IMG/VR virus record: IMGVR_UViG_3300028600_000012
Coordinates: 1 to 36,077 of that record
From: a virus
Strand: one strand, 5' to 3'
DNA length: 36,077 nt
Shown here: positions 30,375 to 36,077 of the stretch, piece after piece
Layout of the letters: each line of letters begins with the position of its first letter
How positions within the stretch are numbered: the first letter of the stretch is position 1
Program-made: the position numbers and the translations under genes
Notes under the pieces: generated by a model
Databases searched by the model: none
What the model was told of the DNA's origin: nothing
Seen by the model: only the letters and a program-made list of their open reading frames with translations

Positions 30375-30685
30375 AGACCTGCCTCCGGGAGCGCATCTAT
30401 TACAATCTGGCGCAGCCGTTCCTTGAACCGGTCGTCGTCTGTGATGATGTATGCAAGGTTTCGTGCTCGTCGGCCGCACTCCTCACGTATTACAGACTGA
30501 GCCTCGGCCACAATGTTCTTAGATGCTTCCTGCAGCCCGTCAACAATTGCCCTGTCAAGCATTTCTGCAAGGCCGGAGGTTGTTGAGTTAAAATGCTGTA
30601 ACATTGTGTGCCTCATGTGCTCGATTTCTAGCCGAAACCTAGCTTCTAGCGGCTCCTTGACACGTACTGGATCTAGAATACTCAT
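30371..30685 (-). CDS. Helical hypothetical protein
   Basis: A 104-residue protein from ATG 30685. It is rich in Glu, Arg, Ile and Ala (ARFRLEIEHMRHTMLQHFNS, AIVDGLQEASKNIVAEAQSV, RFKERLRQIVIDALPEAG). Likely all-helical and possibly oligomeric. Coupled by GTGA to the following gene. Not recognised. Confidence 0.6.
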   Translation of the reverse strand: MSILDPVRVKEPLEARFRLEIEHMRHTMLQHFNSTTSGLAEMLDRAIVDGLQEASKNIVAEAQSVIREECGRRARNLAYIITDDDRFKERLRQIVIDALPEAGL

Positions 30686-30687
30686 GG

Positions 30688-31086
30688 CTAGTTCACCGGC
30701 CCAAGCTGGAGTCGTTCCCGCTGCGTCATAGTCGCGCGCTGGTACTCCTCGAGAGCCGCCTTGGCGTCCTCGTCAACGACCGGGTGTGGCACGTAGCACT
30801 CTGGAGCTCGAACCGTGACCGACTGCGTGACCATCGGCCGGAGTGTTGCCAGATCAAAGGCCAGAGTCGACCCGCAGCAAGGACAATCGCCCCAGAACAG
30901 GTCTATATCGTACTCGGGCTGGTGGTCGAAGCGATGGCGCACCGTCCGCGCCTTGAACGTGGCCAGGTCCGCTTTATAGGCCTCGTGGCTGTCCTGGGTG
31001 CAGGTGTACTCGCAGGACCGACAAAGGCCCTTGCTTGTGAATCTGGAGCCTTTGCAGGCTTTGCATGTGTTCTTCGATTGGGGCAT
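30688..31086 (-). CDS. Double zinc-ribbon protein at head of recombination operon
   Basis: A 132-residue protein from ATG 31086. Cys pairs CKACKG, LCRSCEYTC and DCPCCGS suggest two zinc sites, at residues about 8-29 and 68-71. Between them lies a charged helix (KADLATFKARTVRHRF). It is the first gene after the divergent control region. It could bind nucleic acid or regulate. It has little Shine-Dalgarno, and the predicted transcription start is within a few bases of ATG. Confidence 0.6.
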   Translation of the reverse strand: MPQSKNTCKACKGSRFTSKGLCRSCEYTCTQDSHEAYKADLATFKARTVRHRFDHQPEYDIDLFWGDCPCCGSTLAFDLATLRPMVTQSVTVRAPECYVPHPVVDEDAKAALEEYQRATMTQRERLQLGPVN

Positions 31087-31193
31087 GCCTAATAACTATA
31101 TGCTATCGCCGTCAGGGTCAAGGACAAATCGAACAAAAAGATATCGCACAAAATCACTTGCCATGGGGATAGCGTTTTGCTACTCATAAACCC
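31087..31193. promoter_or_regulatory. Divergent promoter/operator region of the replication-recombination switch
   Basis: Minus strand: TTGACC (31116-31121) with TATAGT (31095-31100, 15-bp spacing) or TAGTTA (31093-31098, 17-bp). Plus strand: TTGCCA (31158-31163) with TACTCA (31181-31186, 17-bp). Both -10 boxes lie only about eight bases before the start codons. Half-sites GCTATC (31102-31107), GATAGC (31168-31173) and GCTA (31179-31182) are spread through the gap and may be operators for the XRE protein. Confidence 0.55.
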
Positions 31194-31397
31194 ATGCTAA
31201 GTGAGCGACTACGAAAACTGAGAGAGCATGACGGGGCAACCCGTGACGAGCTCGCCGACGCCCTGGGTGTGCAGCCGAGCACAGTCAAGCACTGGGAAAA
31301 TGGGTTCAGGTCCCCGAACGAGGCCAGGATCAGAACCATAGCCGAGTTCTACGGCTTGACCATGGTCGAGTTCTACAGCTTTGGCGAGGTTGAGTAA
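31194..31397 (+). CDS. XRE/Cro-CI-type helix-turn-helix regulator
   Basis: A 67-residue protein almost entirely made of the XRE HTH: SERLRKLREHDGATRDELAD, ALGVQPSTVKHWENG, then RSPNEARIRTIAEFYGLTMV. This is the fold of lambda Cro and many phage repressors. No separate dimerisation or protease domain is present. It lies between divergent operons, the natural place of a switch regulator. There is no Shine-Dalgarno before ATG 31194, and the predicted -10 lies about eight bases upstream, so it may be translated leaderless. TAATG overlap with the next gene. Confidence 0.82.
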   Translation: MLSERLRKLREHDGATRDELADALGVQPSTVKHWENGFRSPNEARIRTIAEFYGLTMVEFYSFGEVE

Positions 31398-32029
31398 TGC
31401 ACACGTCCAAACAAATCGCAGCGCTCTATGTGGAACATGGTGGGTGCTACTTCGGGGTCGATGGGGTTGACCCATGGGACCTCGAGCGGGATGCCAGGTC
31501 GTATTCGGGTCCACACCCTGTCGTAGCCCACCCACCGTGCAAGCGATGGGGGCGATATTGGTCAGGAGGCCCGTCGGCTAAGGTGCGCAGAAAACTCGGG
31601 GACGACTTAGGGTGTTTCGACAGGGCTCTTTGGGCGGTGCGAACGTTCGGTGGTGTTATCGAGCACCCTGAAGCGTCGAAGGCTTGGACATGGTTCGGCC
31701 TCAATAAGCCACCGCGCTCGGGAGGCTGGGTGGTTGGCGATGAGTTCGGGTCTTGGGTCTGCTGTGTGGAGCAGGGACACTATGGCCATGCCGCACGTAA
31801 GGCCACCTGGCTTTACTACAGAGGCTTAGTGTCAACCCGGCCGCCAGAGCTGATCTGGGGCCCATGCGATGGGAAGGTTAGACTAGATCCTGGGTTTCAT
31901 TCGACCGAAGAGCGCAAGGCTGCAACGGTAGACCAGCGCGGCTGTGAGCGACTGAGCGCGAAACAGCGTCTTGCCACCCCCATCCCATTCAGGGATCTGC
32001 TCATTTCAATTGCAAGGGGTGTGGTATGA
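31397..32029 (+). CDS. Conserved phage protein with HPPC motif
   Basis: A 210-residue protein. Characteristic segments are ALYVEHGGCYFGVDGVDPWD, YSGPHPVVAHPPCKRWGRYW (about 36-55), GGVIEHPEASKAWTWFGL, CCVEQGHYGHAARKATWLYY and PFRDLLISIAR. These fit a conserved phage protein group I recall from annotations without a tested function. HPPC looks like the Pro-Cys active site of cytosine-C5 methyltransferases, but I see no clear S-adenosylmethionine loop. It may be a DNA-modification protein; unsure. ATGA overlap with the lipoprotein gene. Confidence 0.7.
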   Translation: MHTSKQIAALYVEHGGCYFGVDGVDPWDLERDARSYSGPHPVVAHPPCKRWGRYWSGGPSAKVRRKLGDDLGCFDRALWAVRTFGGVIEHPEASKAWTWFGLNKPPRSGGWVVGDEFGSWVCCVEQGHYGHAARKATWLYYRGLVSTRPPELIWGPCDGKVRLDPGFHSTEERKAATVDQRGCERLSAKQRLATPIPFRDLLISIARGVV

Positions 32030-32307
32030 GACGACTAGTCACACTATTGGCCATTTTTGCCACATCGTGCTGCGACCAATCGGTACCCGAACCCGAACCA
32101 GAACCGGACTCAGGGACTATCCAGTACTGCGAGCAGTACCAGCACGCACCAGCTCCTTGCTGGGGCCAGGACTGCCCCGTGGGTGAGAGGGTGTGTGGGA
32201 ACGAGCGAGTGTGTAAGGACTGGGACGACTGCAACGTCCCGGGGTCGGACTCTGGACCATCTGAGTGTTTCCAATGCCGAACCCTACACTGGTGTGACTG
32301 TCTATGA
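32026..32307 (+). CDS. Cys-rich small lipoprotein
   Basis: A 93-residue protein. MRRLVTLLAIFATSCC is a lipoprotein signal with Cys15. An acidic Pro-Glu spacer (PEPEPEPD) follows, then a compact domain with ten more Cys (twelve in total), which suggests disulfide bonds in the periplasm. It is made early, with the replication genes, so it may alter the cell envelope after infection, for example by superinfection exclusion. That is inference. ATGA overlap with the next gene. Confidence 0.72.
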   Translation: MRRLVTLLAIFATSCCDQSVPEPEPEPDSGTIQYCEQYQHAPAPCWGQDCPVGERVCGNERVCKDWDDCNVPGSDSGPSECFQCRTLHWCDCL

Positions 32308-32612
32308 ACAACTCGAGGCTTGAACTATCTGGGAAGCGTTTTGGACGTCTGTACGCCGTGCGCGCTACCGATGCCAGGGCTAATGGGTTCGTTCTTTGGC
32401 TGTGCTTCTGTGACTGCGGCCATCGCTGTTATGTGCGGTCGACGTACCTGACCAACGGCACCACCCGATCGTGTGGTTGTCTTCGGCGAGAACGCTTGTC
32501 GGACTCTCACAAGGCGGGGGGTAACAAGTGGTCCAAACGCACCCCCTGGACCGATGACGATATTGAGCAGGGCGATGCAGAGGTCGCAGAACTGAGAAAG
32601 CGGGGACTATAG
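32304..32612 (+). CDS. Zinc-cluster protein related to N-terminal domain of AP2/HNH homing-type proteins
   Basis: A 102-residue protein. GKRFGRLYAVRATDARANGF, LWLCFCDCGHRCYVRSTYL and SCGCLRRERLSD are the pattern (W-x-C-x-CDCG ... SCGCL) that precedes AP2 or HNH domains in phage homing endonucleases. No HNH or AP2 domain follows; the protein continues with a charged helix. It may be a stand-alone DNA-binding remnant. It starts at an ATGA overlap and ends five bases before the initiator gene. Confidence 0.65.
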   Translation: MNNSRLELSGKRFGRLYAVRATDARANGFVLWLCFCDCGHRCYVRSTYLTNGTTRSCGCLRRERLSDSHKAGGNKWSKRTPWTDDDIEQGDAEVAELRKRGL

Positions 32613-32616
32613 ACTC

Positions 32617-33294
32617 ATGGACTGGGAAAACGAAAGCTGGATTAAGCTTTATACCAGGGAGACAGGCGAGACCGTGGCCATGGGCTGGGAGGCTCGTGCT
32701 CTACTCCGAGAAATGCTCTGCAAGTGCGACCGGGCCGGGTTGATTCAGGTGGATAGCGACGAGGACTTGGCCGCGCTCGTACGTATGCCGTCACACGTTG
32801 TCACAGCATGTCACACGGTGTTACGCGAACGCGGGGTAGTGTCACGCACTGATCACGGGCTACTCGTGCACAACTTCATCGAGGCGCAAGAGGCACGCAC
32901 GTCTGACAAGGAAAGACAGCGTCGCAGCCGTGCACGCCGTAGAGATATCGCGAGGTTAGAGTCGGAAGATGTCACAGCCTGTCACACGGTGTCACAGCCT
33001 GTCACGAATAGAATAGATAAGAAGAGAATAGAAAAGAATAGAGAGGGTGCACGCAAGCGCGCCCACGCCCTCCCCGATTCCTGGAAGCCGACCGACAAGC
33101 ACGTCGCGAAGGCACTCGCCATCGGAGCCGACCTAGCCGAGGAGGTGGCAAGCTTCCGCGACCATCACCTGGCCAAGGGCTCGTCCATGAAGGACTGGGG
33201 GCGGGCGTTCAACACCTGGCTGCGGAACTCGGAAAAGTTCGCGACCGAGCGCAAGGCCAAGCAACCAACAGCACCGGAGATTAAGTGGCTATGA
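32617..33294 (+). CDS. Phage replication initiator / replisome organiser (O-like)
   Basis: A 225-residue protein. The N-terminal about 100 residues are a winged-helix-like DNA-binding region (WIKLYTRETGETVAMGWEAR, LIQVDSDEDLAALVRMPSHV, ERGVVSRTDHGLLVHNF). The middle is basic (RQRRSRARRRDIAR, NRIDKKRIEKNREG). The C-terminal region (LPDSWKPTDKHVAKALAIGA, KDWGRAFNTWLRN) is the usual helicase-loading end of replisome organisers. Two tandem 10-bp repeat blocks and an A-rich tract inside the gene support an internal origin. The stop overlaps the DnaB start (ATGA). Confidence 0.82.
   Translation: MDWENESWIKLYTRETGETVAMGWEARALLREMLCKCDRAGLIQVDSDEDLAALVRMPSHVVTACHTVLRERGVVSRTDHGLLVHNFIEAQEARTSDKERQRRSRARRRDIARLESEDVTACHTVSQPVTNRIDKKRIEKNREGARKRAHALPDSWKPTDKHVAKALAIGADLAEEVASFRDHHLAKGSSMKDWGRAFNTWLRNSEKFATERKAKQPTAPEIKWL
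32791..32830 (+). repeat. Iteron block 1 (four 10-bp units)
   Basis: Units TCACACGTTG, TCACAGCATG, TCACACGGTG and TTACGCGAAC follow each other without spacers. The 10-bp period places each unit on the same face of DNA. Inside the initiator gene; encodes part of VVTACHTVLRE. Confidence 0.85.
32971..33010 (+). repeat. Iteron block 2 (four 10-bp units)
   Basis: Units GTCACAGCCT, GTCACACGGT, GTCACAGCCT and GTCACGAATA, again in a perfect 10-bp register. Encodes VTACHTVSQPVT. The first and third units are identical. Confidence 0.9.
33004..33046 (+). other. A-rich, purine-rich tract next to iterons: candidate DNA unwinding element
   Basis: Directly after iteron block 2 comes a stretch built from GAATAGAATAGATAAGAAGA and similar, with very few C bases, in an otherwise GC-rich genome. 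This is the arrangement of lambda-type origins: iterons next to an easily melted A-rich region inside the initiator gene. Confidence 0.7.
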
Positions 33295-34634
33295 GCAAAG
33301 AATTCACAAGCGTCTCAGCCGAGGAGGCGGAATCCCGCATTATCGCGATCTGCGCCGAGAACCCAACCAAGCTAGATCTCGTGACCGCAGAGCCGGCTGA
33401 CTTTCTCAGCGTCAAGTGGCGTACCTGCTTCGAGGTCCTGCGCGACCTACAGGCCGAGTACGGGGACGGCGTCGATCCGCTGATCGTCTTCGACCGAGTC
33501 AAGGACCAGGCACAGGGTATCGAGCTCTCGGATTTGATTAACCCGGAAGCGACCCCGGTCATGATCGAGCGCTACTCCGAGATCGTGCGAGAGGAGGCTT
33601 CTAAGCGGCGGTTACGCCTTGGGTTGTCTGGGGTCCTCTATGAGTTAGAAAAGGGCGCCACGGCCTCGGAAGGGCTGTCTATGGCCTCACGAGCGATCAG
33701 TGACGCGACCCTGGGCACACCAGACTCTGCACAACTCATCGGCGACATCGTCAAAGAGCGGTTTTTAGAGCTCGCCGAGATAGCGGACAGGATCGCGAAG
33801 GGGGACCAGTCGGCGACCGGACTCACGACCGGGCATGAGAAGCTGGACGAGACCCTAGGTGGACTACAGCCTGGGATCGTGACCCTGCTCGCAGCTCGCC
33901 CAGCGATGGGGAAGTCACTGCTAGCGCTCTGCATCTCGAACGCGGTCTCCAAGACTTGTAATGGGGTTCACATTTTCTCGCTGGAGGACACCCGGGCCTC
34001 GTACGCCGATCGAGTTCTGTCCATGGGCAGCCAGGTCAACTCCAAGCTGATTCGCTCGTGCCAGATCAGCCAGGGGCAGCGCATCGACCTTCAGGGTGCA
34101 GCAGAGCGAATCATGAAACGGGACAACTGGCTGGTTGACGATCGCAGCGGCATCACAGCCGAGGAGGTGGTCAGGTGCGCACGCAGGAACCGAGACAAGA
34201 ACGGAACCAAGCTTGTGATTGTGGACTACATCCAGTTGGTACGTGGTGAACGTGGACAGGGCCCCAGGGACAGGATCAGTGAGGCCGTGAACTGCTTCGG
34301 CGATGCCGCTAAGGCTGACGGGATATCGTACTTGGTCTTGTCCCAACTCAACCGCAGCCTGGAGAGCCGAGACGACAAGCGGCCCTTGCTCAGCGACCTC
34401 AAGGAATCGGGCACGCTCGAGGAACGGGCTAAGGCCGTGATCATGCTCTACCGCCCAGCCGTGTATGGGGACAAGTACGCGAAGGGGCAGTACGCCGGGC
34501 GACAAATTAACGGGCAAGTTTCAGGGCAACCGATTCCCGAACATGTGATAGAAATGCATGTTAGGAAAAACTCTCAGGGGCAGACCGGGGCCGTACTCGG
34601 TACTTGGCTGCCGGAAAGGATGACGATCAAATGA
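33291..34634 (+). CDS. dnaB: DnaB-type replicative helicase
   Basis: A 447-residue protein from ATG 33291 (ATGA overlap). The N-terminal helical domain (about 1-110) is followed by a linker and a RecA-like ATPase: Walker A AARPAMGKS (about 201-209), DnaB-type FSLEDTRASYADRVLS, Walker B KLVIVDYIQL (about 300) and the downstream LVLSQLNRSLESRDDKRPLL, LSDLKESGTLEERAKAVIML. Normal length for phage DnaB helicases; no intein. It unwinds DNA ahead of the host or phage polymerase and is probably loaded by the initiator encoded just upstream. Its stop overlaps the next start. Confidence 0.93.
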   Translation: MSKEFTSVSAEEAESRIIAICAENPTKLDLVTAEPADFLSVKWRTCFEVLRDLQAEYGDGVDPLIVFDRVKDQAQGIELSDLINPEATPVMIERYSEIVREEASKRRLRLGLSGVLYELEKGATASEGLSMASRAISDATLGTPDSAQLIGDIVKERFLELAEIADRIAKGDQSATGLTTGHEKLDETLGGLQPGIVTLLAARPAMGKSLLALCISNAVSKTCNGVHIFSLEDTRASYADRVLSMGSQVNSKLIRSCQISQGQRIDLQGAAERIMKRDNWLVDDRSGITAEEVVRCARRNRDKNGTKLVIVDYIQLVRGERGQGPRDRISEAVNCFGDAAKADGISYLVLSQLNRSLESRDDKRPLLSDLKESGTLEERAKAVIMLYRPAVYGDKYAKGQYAGRQINGQVSGQPIPEHVIEMHVRKNSQGQTGAVLGTWLPERMTIK

Positions 34635-34825
34635 CCGAACGAGAACTGGGGCGCCGACTAATGCGAGTCACAGCCATATCCGAGGAACGACTCGGCCGAC
34701 ATACCGTAGCCGAACAGCTTCACCGAGACGTAATCGCCGACGCTCGAGCAGAAGTGGCAGAACGGGCGTGCGGGGAGTGTAAGCGGGGCAAGTGCGAGTG
34801 TGACTGGGAGATGAGCTATGTCTAA
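34631..34825 (+). CDS. 64-residue protein with C-terminal Cys cluster
   Basis: From ATG 34631, ATGA overlap with the helicase. A charged helical N-terminus (LGRRLMRVTAISEERLGRHT) and a C-terminal CGECKRGKCECDW with four Cys in about ten residues, a likely small zinc site. Not recognised. Confidence 0.6.
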   Translation: MTERELGRRLMRVTAISEERLGRHTVAEQLHRDVIADARAEVAERACGECKRGKCECDWEMSYV

Positions 34826-34940
34826 GAAAGACGAATTGATAGCGGTGATGTTGCCGCGCGATGATGTGGAGCGATTTGTCGAGACAGGTGGATGCCAGTC
34901 TGATCAGCAAAACACGGACCTGGAGCTGGAGGTGGAGTGA
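34818..34940 (+). CDS. 40-residue acidic micro-protein
   Basis: From ATG 34818, inside the last codons of the previous gene, to TGA 34938-34940, which overlaps the next ATG. Sequence start MSKKDELIAVMLPRDDVERF; the end is acidic (DLELEVE). Overlaps on both sides support it, but it has no recognisable domain. Confidence 0.5.
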   Translation: MSKKDELIAVMLPRDDVERFVETGGCQSDQQNTDLELEVE

Positions 34941-35125
34941 TGTCTACCCCAAACACCTACGCCGAAGAATTCTTAGCTATCAAAAAGCGCTGGGGCGATG
35001 ACGACTCAATACCAGGCCGCTCGATTATGAGGTTGGCCATGGAGTTGCGCGAGACACGATGCCGGTCTTGGGTTGTGGATATTCAACTGCAGGCGCTACT
35101 GAGGAGATATGACAATGACAAGTAA
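34940..35125 (+). CDS. 61-residue hypothetical protein
   Basis: Begins at TGATG (ATG 34940); GTG 34937 is a less likely start one codon earlier. Reads MSTPNTYAEEFLAIKKRWGD, then SIMRLAMELRETRCRSWVVD and LQALLRRYDNDK. Mostly helical and basic. Overlaps the next gene by 11 bases. Function unknown. Confidence 0.6.
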   Translation: MSTPNTYAEEFLAIKKRWGDDDSIPGRSIMRLAMELRETRCRSWVVDIQLQALLRRYDNDK

Positions 35126-35246
35126 TCGAAAGCACGAAATCAAACTACTACTCGGCCATCCGTGCGGAGTGTGCAAGTCCTGGGACAAGAAACTACGCGC
35201 AGAGGTCCGACGAGAGATTGCAGAATTGGAGGGGTTGGTCAAATGA
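35115..35246 (+). CDS. 43-residue protein with CxxC
   Basis: ATG 35115 lies within the previous gene's end. The product reads MTSNRKHEIKLLLGHPCGVC, then KSWDKKLRAEVRREIAELEG. It has one CGVC motif and a basic helix. Too short for usual gene lists, but the ATGA overlap with the next gene supports expression. Function unknown. Confidence 0.5.
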   Translation: MTSNRKHEIKLLLGHPCGVCKSWDKKLRAEVRREIAELEGLVK

Positions 35247-35443
35247 GTAAAAAGAAGTACTGGGTGAGCATCCCAATCAGGGGCACTATCACCTGCGAGG
35301 TTGAGGCCGAAGACCAAGAGCAGGCTATAGAGCAGGCTTTCGAACTGTATCACGAAGACGGGTATCAGGATGGGAAGTTCAAGGAGGAGTGGGAGACCTG
35401 GGAGTCAGAGTACCTTGGTTTTACGGTGGAGGTGTCAGAATGA
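35243..35443 (+). CDS. 66-residue acidic protein
   Basis: From the ATGA overlap at 35243. MSKKKYWVSIPIRGTITCEV is followed by a strongly acidic helix (EAEDQEQAIEQAFELYHEDG) and EWETWESEYLGFTVEVSE. A beta-strand plus acidic-helix layout, as in small regulators or DNA mimics. The DNA-mimic idea is speculative and rests on charge only. Confidence 0.6.
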   Translation: MSKKKYWVSIPIRGTITCEVEAEDQEQAIEQAFELYHEDGYQDGKFKEEWETWESEYLGFTVEVSE

Positions 35444-35871
35444 GCAAAGACGAATTCGAGATCGATCGCGAGGTTATTGCTGCGGCGAACAGGGCACACG
35501 AACTATGTCCAACTGCGATGACCGGAACAACTAGCCACTGTGACCAATTCATCGCCCGCGCCCGGGAACGCTGGCCGGCTGCACTGGACGAGGTTGAGCG
35601 GTTGCGCGAGGAGGGCGGAAAGTACGTTCAGGCTGGAGTAAACGGAATAGCTGAAGCCCAAGCCGAACGCGACCAACTACGGTCCGAACTCAACGCTCGC
35701 GAGAACTGGGAACACAGCCAGGCCAAGACCATTCGCGACCAAGCGGCCGAGATAAAGCGGCTTCGGGACAGGAACGCGTCCCTGGACGCACGCGCGAACA
35801 AACGCGGACTCGCGCAGGACAAGGCGATAGAGCGGATCAGGGACGCGGAAAGGGACTGGACCGATGAGTAG
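35440..35871 (+). CDS. 143-residue coiled-coil protein
   Basis: From the ATGA overlap at 35440. The N-terminal part (EFEIDREVIAAANRAHELCP) is followed by long charged helices (DEVERLREEGGKYVQAG, AERDQLRSELNARENWEHSQ, IRDQAAEIKRLRDRNAS). The ATG of the downstream repeat gene (35864) overlaps its stop. Function unknown. Confidence 0.6.
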   Translation: MSKDEFEIDREVIAAANRAHELCPTAMTGTTSHCDQFIARARERWPAALDEVERLREEGGKYVQAGVNGIAEAQAERDQLRSELNARENWEHSQAKTIRDQAAEIKRLRDRNASLDARANKRGLAQDKAIERIRDAERDWTDE

Positions 35872-36077
35872 GCCGAGCGCAATACTGGACTACGACCGGG
35901 TACAGGTTTACGAGGACCAAGCGATCGAGGAATTGGGCGCGGCGCAGTGTTTTATGGCTTCGCATGTTAGCGCTGGACACGGATACGGAGACGGATACGG
36001 ATACGGATACGGATACGGATACGGAGATGGAAAAGGGTACGGATTCGGAGACGGAGACGGAGACGGAAACGGGTACG
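35864..36077 (+). CDS. Gly-rich hexamer-encoded repeat protein, 5' part (continues at position 72)
   Basis: ATG 35864 overlaps the upstream TAG. The first about 30 residues (MSRPSAILDYDRVQVYEDQA and on) are nearly identical to those of the protein at 494, and the rest enters the GGA-NAC repeat. The window ends inside a codon. After the 71-bp overlap is collapsed, the frame continues at 71/72 to 214 for about 118 residues in all. Two paralogous copies thus flank the small gene at 201-497. Function unknown. Confidence 0.8.
   Translation, partial: MSRPSAILDYDRVQVYEDQAIEELGAAQCFMASHVSAGHGYGDGYGYGYGYGYGDGKGYGFGDGDGDGNGY
35975..36077 (+). repeat. Hexanucleotide array A, 5' half
   Basis: GGA-NAC units from 35975 to the end of the window. 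From about 35983 they are identical to array B from about 643. They end inside the 71-bp terminal repeat. Confidence 0.95.
36007..36077. repeat. 71-bp direct terminal repeat (copy 2)
   Basis: Identical to 1-71; see the first copy. Also present at 661-731. Confidence 0.85.

Noticed and set aside
31194-31397. Temperate lifestyle based on the XRE regulator
   Set aside because: No integrase, excisionase, partition gene or attachment site was found; the regulator alone does not show lysogeny.
1-36077. tRNA or rRNA genes
   Set aside because: No cloverleaf-like segment or rRNA signature was noticed, and nearly all sequence is occupied by coupled protein genes. A tRNA search program was not available.

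Overview
The window looks like an essentially complete genome of a tailed double-stranded DNA bacteriophage (Caudoviricetes, siphovirus-like because there is a tube protein and tape-measure protein but no sheath or baseplate set). The first 71 bases (1-71) are repeated exactly as the last 71 (36007-36077). Collapsing that overlap restores an open reading frame across the junction and gives a circular map of about 36,006 bp. The host cannot be named. Three proteins with lipobox signal peptides and a Fis-like helix-turn-helix protein fit a bacterial, probably Gram-negative host, and the base composition is moderately GC-rich. No integrase, tRNA, CRISPR array, insertion sequence or rRNA was seen. 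Genes are very tightly packed: most starts overlap the previous stop (ATGA, GTGA, TAATG), and no gene-free stretch exceeds about 180 bases.

Layout. (1) 1-5227, plus strand: small early or accessory genes, including two paralogous Gly-Asp/Asn/Tyr repeat proteins built from GGA-NAC hexanucleotide arrays (one spans the contig ends, one is at 494-952), a PD-(D/E)XK resolvase-like nuclease, two tiny membrane proteins and several coiled-coil or zinc-cluster proteins. (2) 5202-6133, minus strand: a two-gene island with a GIY-YIG-like/Fis-HTH fusion protein, read away from the late operon across a regulatory gap with two perfect inverted repeats. (3) 6236-24809, plus: packaging and structure, in the order small terminase (by position), large terminase, portal, scaffold, coat, connectors, tail tube, tail chaperone with a probable programmed frameshift, tape measure and tail tip. 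(4) 24812-25890 plus the CHAP endolysin at 25902: lysis cassette. (5) 26504-28226: metallophosphoesterase, zincin-like protein, small lipoprotein. (6) 28406-31086, minus: recombination operon with a RecE-like exonuclease and a DUF3127-type ssDNA-binding protein. (7) 31194-36077, plus: XRE regulator, HPPC-motif protein, Cys-rich lipoprotein, replication initiator with iterons and an A-rich tract inside its gene (probable origin), DnaB-type helicase, then a run of very small genes leading back into the repeat gene.

How it fits together: the divergent control region at 31087-31193 would launch the recombination operon leftward and the replication operon rightward. Replication probably starts inside the initiator gene, as in lambda O. 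A second divergent region at 6134-6235 separates the minus-strand regulator from the late packaging, structural and lysis genes. The most unusual elements are the twin hexamer arrays (about 55 and 37 units, with an identical block of about 150 bases and an embedded inverted segment), the iteron-bearing initiator gene, the +1/-2 tail chaperone frameshift candidate and a phage lipoprotein carrying an HExxH zincin motif.
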